From an uncultured Clostridia bacterium (lineage in GTDB: Bacteria; Bacillota; Clostridia; Oscillospirales; Acutalibacteraceae): 16,131 bases of DNA. The notes below the pieces were generated by a model. It did no database searches and was not told the DNA's origin. It was given only the letters and a program-made list of their open reading frames with translations. Both the position numbers and the translations under genes were made by a program. The stretch is taken from contig CAMHNT010000013.1 of NCBI GenBank assembly GCA_946186535.1, forward strand, positions 1-16,131, read 5' to 3'. Every line of letters starts with the position of its first letter. The stretch's first letter is position 1. This document shows positions 13,614 through 16,131 of this stretch, piece after piece.

Positions 13614-13732
13614 CTCACGAAAAGCTTTCAGAGAAGAAAGCGAGGGTTCGGGAGCGTAGCTCCCGATGGGAGTGGGCGAAGCCCGCGACCTATAAAGCCC
13701 CCTCCGGCAGGGAGGGGGGTGGGGGTGGGTTA
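13614..13732 (+). repeat. Intergenic hairpin repeat, copy A
   Basis: Shares GAAAAGCTTTC, GGGTTCGGGAGCG-AGCTCCCGATGGG, GGGCGAAGCCC, AAAGCCCCCTCCGGCAGGGA and GGGGGTGGGTT with copy B in the same order. It can form three successive hairpins, the last of C5/G5 type. No coding potential I would support. With the AT-rich stretch to 13897 it fills the gap after citrate synthase. Confidence 0.85.
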
Positions 13733-13819
13733 ATTTCATAAAGGCGATAGACAGAAAAATAATTTTGAATTTTATAGTTTGTTTAATTCATTGAAAAGAA
13801 TTAATATTGAGAACTTGCA

Positions 13820-13874
13820 GGGCGTGTCCGGAGGTTATAACAGCTTTTTTATTATGGCAACTCGGGGCATGCCC
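13820..13874 (+). other. Long-loop stem before the zinc-ribbon gene
   Basis: GGGCGTGTCC (13820-13829) pairs over 10 bp, with two wobbles, with GGGCATGCCC (13865-13874); loop of 35 bases. It ends 23 bases before the next ATG. A 15-codon ORF (ATG at 13854, stop at 13899-13901) runs through it and overlaps the next start, but its only SD-like run (GGAGG 13830) is too far away. Role unknown. Confidence 0.3.
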
Positions 13875-13897
13875 GAAATCGGTTTGGAGGGATTTTT

Positions 13898-14317
13898 ATG
13901 ATGCAGCAGCTTGCGCAGCTGAGAGCAAGATACATGAAGCTTATGGAAGGAAGATGCGGTCTCGACAAGCTGAACCGTGATCTGTTGATACTCTGGATAA
14001 TCATAGGTTTTCTGAACGGTTTTATCGGAAGCCGGATTGTTTCACTCTGCGGACTGATTCTTCCGCTTTTGGCAGGACTGAGAATGTTTTCGACTTCGAT
14101 CTACAAGCGCAGCAAAGAAAACAGAAAGTACCTTGAACTGAAAAGCAGCGTTGTTGACGGAGTGAAGATACGGTACAGAATGATTAAAGAAAGAAAAAAG
14201 CATAGATACTACAAGTGCAAAAATTGCAGCGCATACATCAGAGTGAAACGCAAAAAAGGAGAACACACGATAGACTGTCCGAAATGCGGAAAAGAGATAA
14301 GAGTTAAAATAAGATAG
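13898..14317 (+). CDS. Two-helix membrane protein with C-terminal zinc ribbon
   Basis: 139 residues (138 if the second ATG at 13901 is used); GGAGGG lies 8-10 bases upstream. N-terminal basic/amphipathic segment, two close hydrophobic segments (about residues 28-45 and 48-64), a basic linker, then a zinc ribbon with Cys107-x2-Cys110 and Cys127-x2-Cys130 (YKCKNCS and DCPKCGKE). The tail and ribbon are strongly basic, so RNA, DNA or phospholipid contact on the cytoplasmic face is possible. Similar small zinc-ribbon membrane proteins occur in Ruminococcaceae without known function. Stands alone before the 5S gene. Confidence 0.8.
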   Translation: MMQQLAQLRARYMKLMEGRCGLDKLNRDLLILWIIIGFLNGFIGSRIVSLCGLILPLLAGLRMFSTSIYKRSKENRKYLELKSSVVDGVKIRYRMIKERKKHRYYKCKNCSAYIRVKRKKGEHTIDCPKCGKEIRVKIR

Positions 14318-14379
14318 ATAAGGGTTTTTTATTGCGTGAAAAATTTTTTCGGATTTTTTAAAAAAATTTCAAAAAACAC

Positions 14380-14408
14380 TTGCATTTTCCGGAACGGTGT
14401 GCTATACT
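14380..14408 (+). promoter_or_regulatory. Promoter of the 5S rRNA gene
   Basis: TTGCAT (14380-14385), 17-base spacer, TATACT (14403-14408), preceded by an A/T-rich stretch (14336-14378) like the UP elements of rRNA promoters. Start near 14415, about 24 bases before mature 5S. Confidence 0.8.
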
Positions 14409-14438
14409 AATAAAGTAGTCAGGAAAGACCGCAAAACA

Positions 14439-14555
14439 GTTGGTATTGATTACGTTGAGGGTACACCTGTTCCCATCCCGAACACAGAAGTTAAGCTCAA
14501 TGGTGCCGAAAATACTTGGGCGGCAGCGCCCCGGGAAAATAGGGAGATGCCGACA
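14439..14555 (+). rRNA. rrf: 5S ribosomal RNA (solitary)
   Basis: About 117 nt. Contains the conserved block CCATCCCGAACACAGAAG and the loop regions TTAAGCTC and ATACTTGGG. The terminal helix closes over 8 bp (GTTGGTAT 14439-14446 with ATGCCGAC 14547-14554). No 16S or 23S sequence is in the window; it has its own promoter and terminator, so it is a free-standing 5S gene. Confidence 0.95.
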
Positions 14556-14564
14556 TAAGAGGTT

Positions 14565-14599
14565 CTCTGCCAGATCGTTTGGTCTGGTAGAGTTTTTTT
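14565..14599 (+). terminator. Terminator of the 5S rRNA gene
   Basis: A 12-bp stem with two wobbles (14565-14576 with 14581-14592), GTTT loop, followed by T7. Confidence 0.9.
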
Positions 14600-14618
14600 G
14601 TTTCTATTATTCTGATTG

Positions 14619-14781
14619 GAGGTTCGGGGCGCAGCCATTGACCCATGAAAAGCTTTCGGAGAGGAAAGCAAGGGTTCGGGAGCGCAGCTCCCGATGGGTG
14701 TGGGCGAAGCCCACACCCAGAAAGCCCCCTCCGGCAGGGAGGGGGTTGGGGGTGGGTTAGTCTGATGAAAAGATTAAGCTT
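14619..14781 (+). repeat. Intergenic hairpin repeat, copy B
   Basis: Same order of blocks as copy A: GAAAAGCTTTC, GGGAGC-GCA-GCTCCC hairpin, GTGTGGGC-GAA-GCCCACAC hairpin, CCCCCTC/GAGGGGG hairpin, GGGGGTGGGTT, then TCTGATGAAAAGATTAAGCT. That last block (14761-14780) recurs at 14901-14920 at the end of copy C. Confidence 0.88.
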
Positions 14782-14932
14782 CGTAGAAAAAATTTTTTCC
14801 GGAACAAAAGCAGGGTTCGGGCGCAGCCCCGATAGGTGCAGGGCAAAGCCCTGCACCTACACAAAGCCCCCTTCGGGGAGGGGGTTGGGGAAGGCGAAAG
14901 TCTGATGAAAAGACTAAGCTTAATAGAAGAGC
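14782..14932 (+). repeat. Intergenic hairpin repeat, copy C (tandem to B)
   Basis: Adjoins copy B with a period of 140 bp between shared end blocks. It has the AGCAGGGTTCGGG start, a GGTGCAGGGC-AAA-GCCCTGCACC hairpin, CCCCCTTCGGGGAGGGGGTTGG, and GGCGAAAGTCTGATG, as in copy D. It ends beside the 3' end of the minus-strand gene that stops at 14936, where its G/C hairpins could slow or end transcription. Confidence 0.85.
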
Positions 14933-14935
14933 ATT

Positions 14936-15934
14936 TTAATCCTCATTTTCAATTTCCGTTTTCTTTAATACAAAAGATATTGTCAGCGACATGAGCATCA
15001 GAAAAATTCCGATTCCTGCTTTGACACGCTTTCCTGTTGTGACGTTGTCATAAGGATTGGTTGATTCGTTGTTGTTTATGTCCGATTCGATTTCGGTAAC
15101 GGTTCCTTCGTCGGGAATTTCCGGAAGCGAATAATAGCCCGGACGCTCTTCTGTGTCGGTTGTTTTCCGGCTGATTTCGGAAGGTGTGCCGGATTGTGAT
15201 TGTGATGAATCGTTATTTGTATCATCAGGCTTTGAACTTGCTTCGGGTGAGGTGACGGAAGATGCATCGGATTTTGCTTCTGCTTCTGATGAATTGTTAC
15301 TTGTATCGTCAGGCTTCGAGCTTACTTCGGAAGAAGTGAGGGAAGATCTATCCGATTCTGCTTCTGATGAATTGTTACTTGTATCGTCAGGCTTCGAGTT
15401 TACTTCGGAAGAAGTGACGGAAGATATATCGGATTCTTCTTTTGATGAATCGTTATTTGTATCGGCAGGCTTTGAGTTTACTTCGGAAGAAATTGCTGAA
15501 GATATATCGGATTCGGTTTTTGATGAATCGTCAATTGTATCGTCAGTCTTAGAGCCTGTTTCGGCTGAAGTTACGGACGATGTATCGGATTCCGTATTTA
15601 CGTTTTTTAAATCAGATGTATCAGTGTTAATCGGCCCGGAAATGTACGAGGAAGTATTATCGGTTGAATCAGGTGAATCCTGTTCTGCCTTGGGAACTCC
15701 GGAAGCTATGACCACCCCGGAAAAAATAATTGCTCCCACAAGAAAGATTACCGAGCATATAATGCTGACGACGGAACGGTATCTGCTTATTTTCTTTTTC
15801 TTTTTCGGCGGGATATCCGAGCTGTTGATACTGTTGATGACGTCCTCGCCGTAATACTGCATTATCTCACGGGCAACATACTCGTCAAGGTCGGAAGGAT
15901 ATTTTTTTCTGTCAAAATCGTTGTTTCTATCCAT
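14936..15934 (-). CDS. Two-helix membrane protein with Ser/Asp/Thr-rich repeat region
   Basis: 332 residues, no recognised family. Residues 1-50: charged, soluble, including DEYVAREIMQYYGEDVINSI and a KKKKK run just before the membrane. About residues 53-77: one helix. About residues 80-300: extracytoplasmic, low-complexity, rich in Ser, Asp, Thr, Asn and Glu, with five 26-residue units (core SSEVNSKPDDT and variants). About residues 305-322: a second helix, then a short charged tail, not an LPXTG anchor. The repeat region resembles the linkers of Gram-positive surface proteins and could be glycosylated. AAAAAAGGAGGCGG precedes the ATG. Own promoter upstream; no partner gene in the window. 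Function unknown. Confidence 0.75.
   Translation of the reverse strand: MDRNNDFDRKKYPSDLDEYVAREIMQYYGEDVINSINSSDIPPKKKKKISRYRSVVSIICSVIFLVGAIIFSGVVIASGVPKAEQDSPDSTDNTSSYISGPINTDTSDLKNVNTESDTSSVTSAETGSKTDDTIDDSSKTESDISSAISSEVNSKPADTNNDSSKEESDISSVTSSEVNSKPDDTSNNSSEAESDRSSLTSSEVSSKPDDTSNNSSEAEAKSDASSVTSPEASSKPDDTNNDSSQSQSGTPSEISRKTTDTEERPGYYSLPEIPDEGTVTEIESDINNNESTNPYDNVTTGKRVKAGIGIFLMLMSLTISFVLKKTEIENED
15207..15602 (-). repeat. 78-bp in-frame tandem repeats in the Ser/Asp-rich gene
   Basis: On the plus strand the block GAAT(C/T)GT(T/C)A begins at 15207, 15291, 15369, 15447 and 15525: three periods of exactly 78 bp and one of 84 (two extra codons). Nucleotide identity between units is high, indicating duplication within the gene. 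Confidence 0.85.
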
Positions 15935-15971
15935 AATTCCGCCTCCTTTTTTGTATACTGCTCCTTTTTAC

Positions 15972-16000
15972 ATTATATACAATTTTCGGGAAAATATCAA
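15972..16000 (-). promoter_or_regulatory. Promoter of the Ser/Asp-rich protein gene
   Basis: Minus strand TTGATA (16000-15995), 17-base spacer, TATAAT (15977-15972); start near 15965, about 31 bases before the ATG, with a strong Shine-Dalgarno between. Confidence 0.8.
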
Positions 16001-16131
16001 TAGAAAATCCGATAAACATCAGGGATTTTGAATGTGTAATACTGATTTCTGATTAAAAGACTTAATGCAACACCGAACAAAGACCGCCTGACGGTACCCC
16101 AAGGGCATTTGCAGCACAATCCAATCAGTCT

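Noticed and set aside
14440..14905. Several ORFs over the 5S gene and following repeats
   Set aside because: They translate rRNA and palindromic repeats; no ribosome site and no plausible protein.
15153..15854. A 233-codon acidic ORF on the plus strand
   Set aside because: It lies wholly antisense to the Ser/Asp-rich gene, its composition simply mirrors the repeats of that gene, and it has no ribosome site; the minus-strand gene has a strong promoter, ribosome site and sensible topology.

Overview
The window looks like the chromosome of an anaerobic, probably spore-forming gut Firmicute of the Oscillospiraceae/Ruminococcaceae type. This is an inference from an LL-diaminopimelate aminotransferase (dapL) lysine pathway, a complete Rnf complex in the clostridial order C-D-G-E-A-B, a SpoVAE spore protein, Gram-positive style ribosome binding sites, and moderate GC. 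No single marker fixes the species.

Layout. 1-1973: the end of a diaminopimelate/lysine operon (dapF, cut by the left edge, overlapping dapL), closed by a hairpin terminator. 2072-2486: a compact, apparently undescribed module that looks like a type I toxin-antitoxin locus. It has a strong promoter, a 31-residue hydrophobic/basic peptide gene with its Shine-Dalgarno in a hairpin, a convergent antisense RNA with its own promoter and terminator, and mRNA ends that can pair with each other. 2487-2841: an AT-rich leader with a weak hydrophobic ORF. 2842-7828: the rnfCDGEAB operon (ferredoxin:NAD+ oxidoreductase, ion pump), then a terminator. 7991-8925: two minus-strand genes, a small nucleotidyltransferase-like protein with a perfect dyad at its promoter and a solitary spoVAE with a textbook sigma-G promoter. 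9130-10150: a four-helix membrane protein with a Q/N/G/Y-rich tail made of 25-residue repeats. 10211-10470: a tRNA-Gln(CTG) and tRNA-Pro(CGG) transcription unit. 10591-10763: a structured intergenic repeat, interrupted by about 68 bp. 10822-13551: nitroreductase, a MarR-type regulator with a probable autoregulatory operator, and citrate synthase. 13614-14932: three more copies of the intergenic repeat, a two-helix zinc-ribbon membrane protein and a solitary 5S rRNA gene. 14936-15934: a minus-strand membrane protein with a Ser/Asp/Thr-rich extracytoplasmic region built of 26-residue repeats. The last ~130 bases hold nothing I can assign.

How the genes fit together. Rnf couples reduced ferredoxin oxidation to NAD+ reduction and membrane energisation. 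Citrate synthase feeds carbon towards glutamate. dapF/dapL supply meso-diaminopimelate for lysine and wall, and spoVAE contributes to dipicolinic acid (derived from the same pathway) entering the spore. The most interesting signals are the type I-like module at 2072-2486, the two low-complexity repeat membrane proteins, and the family of hairpin-rich intergenic repeats.
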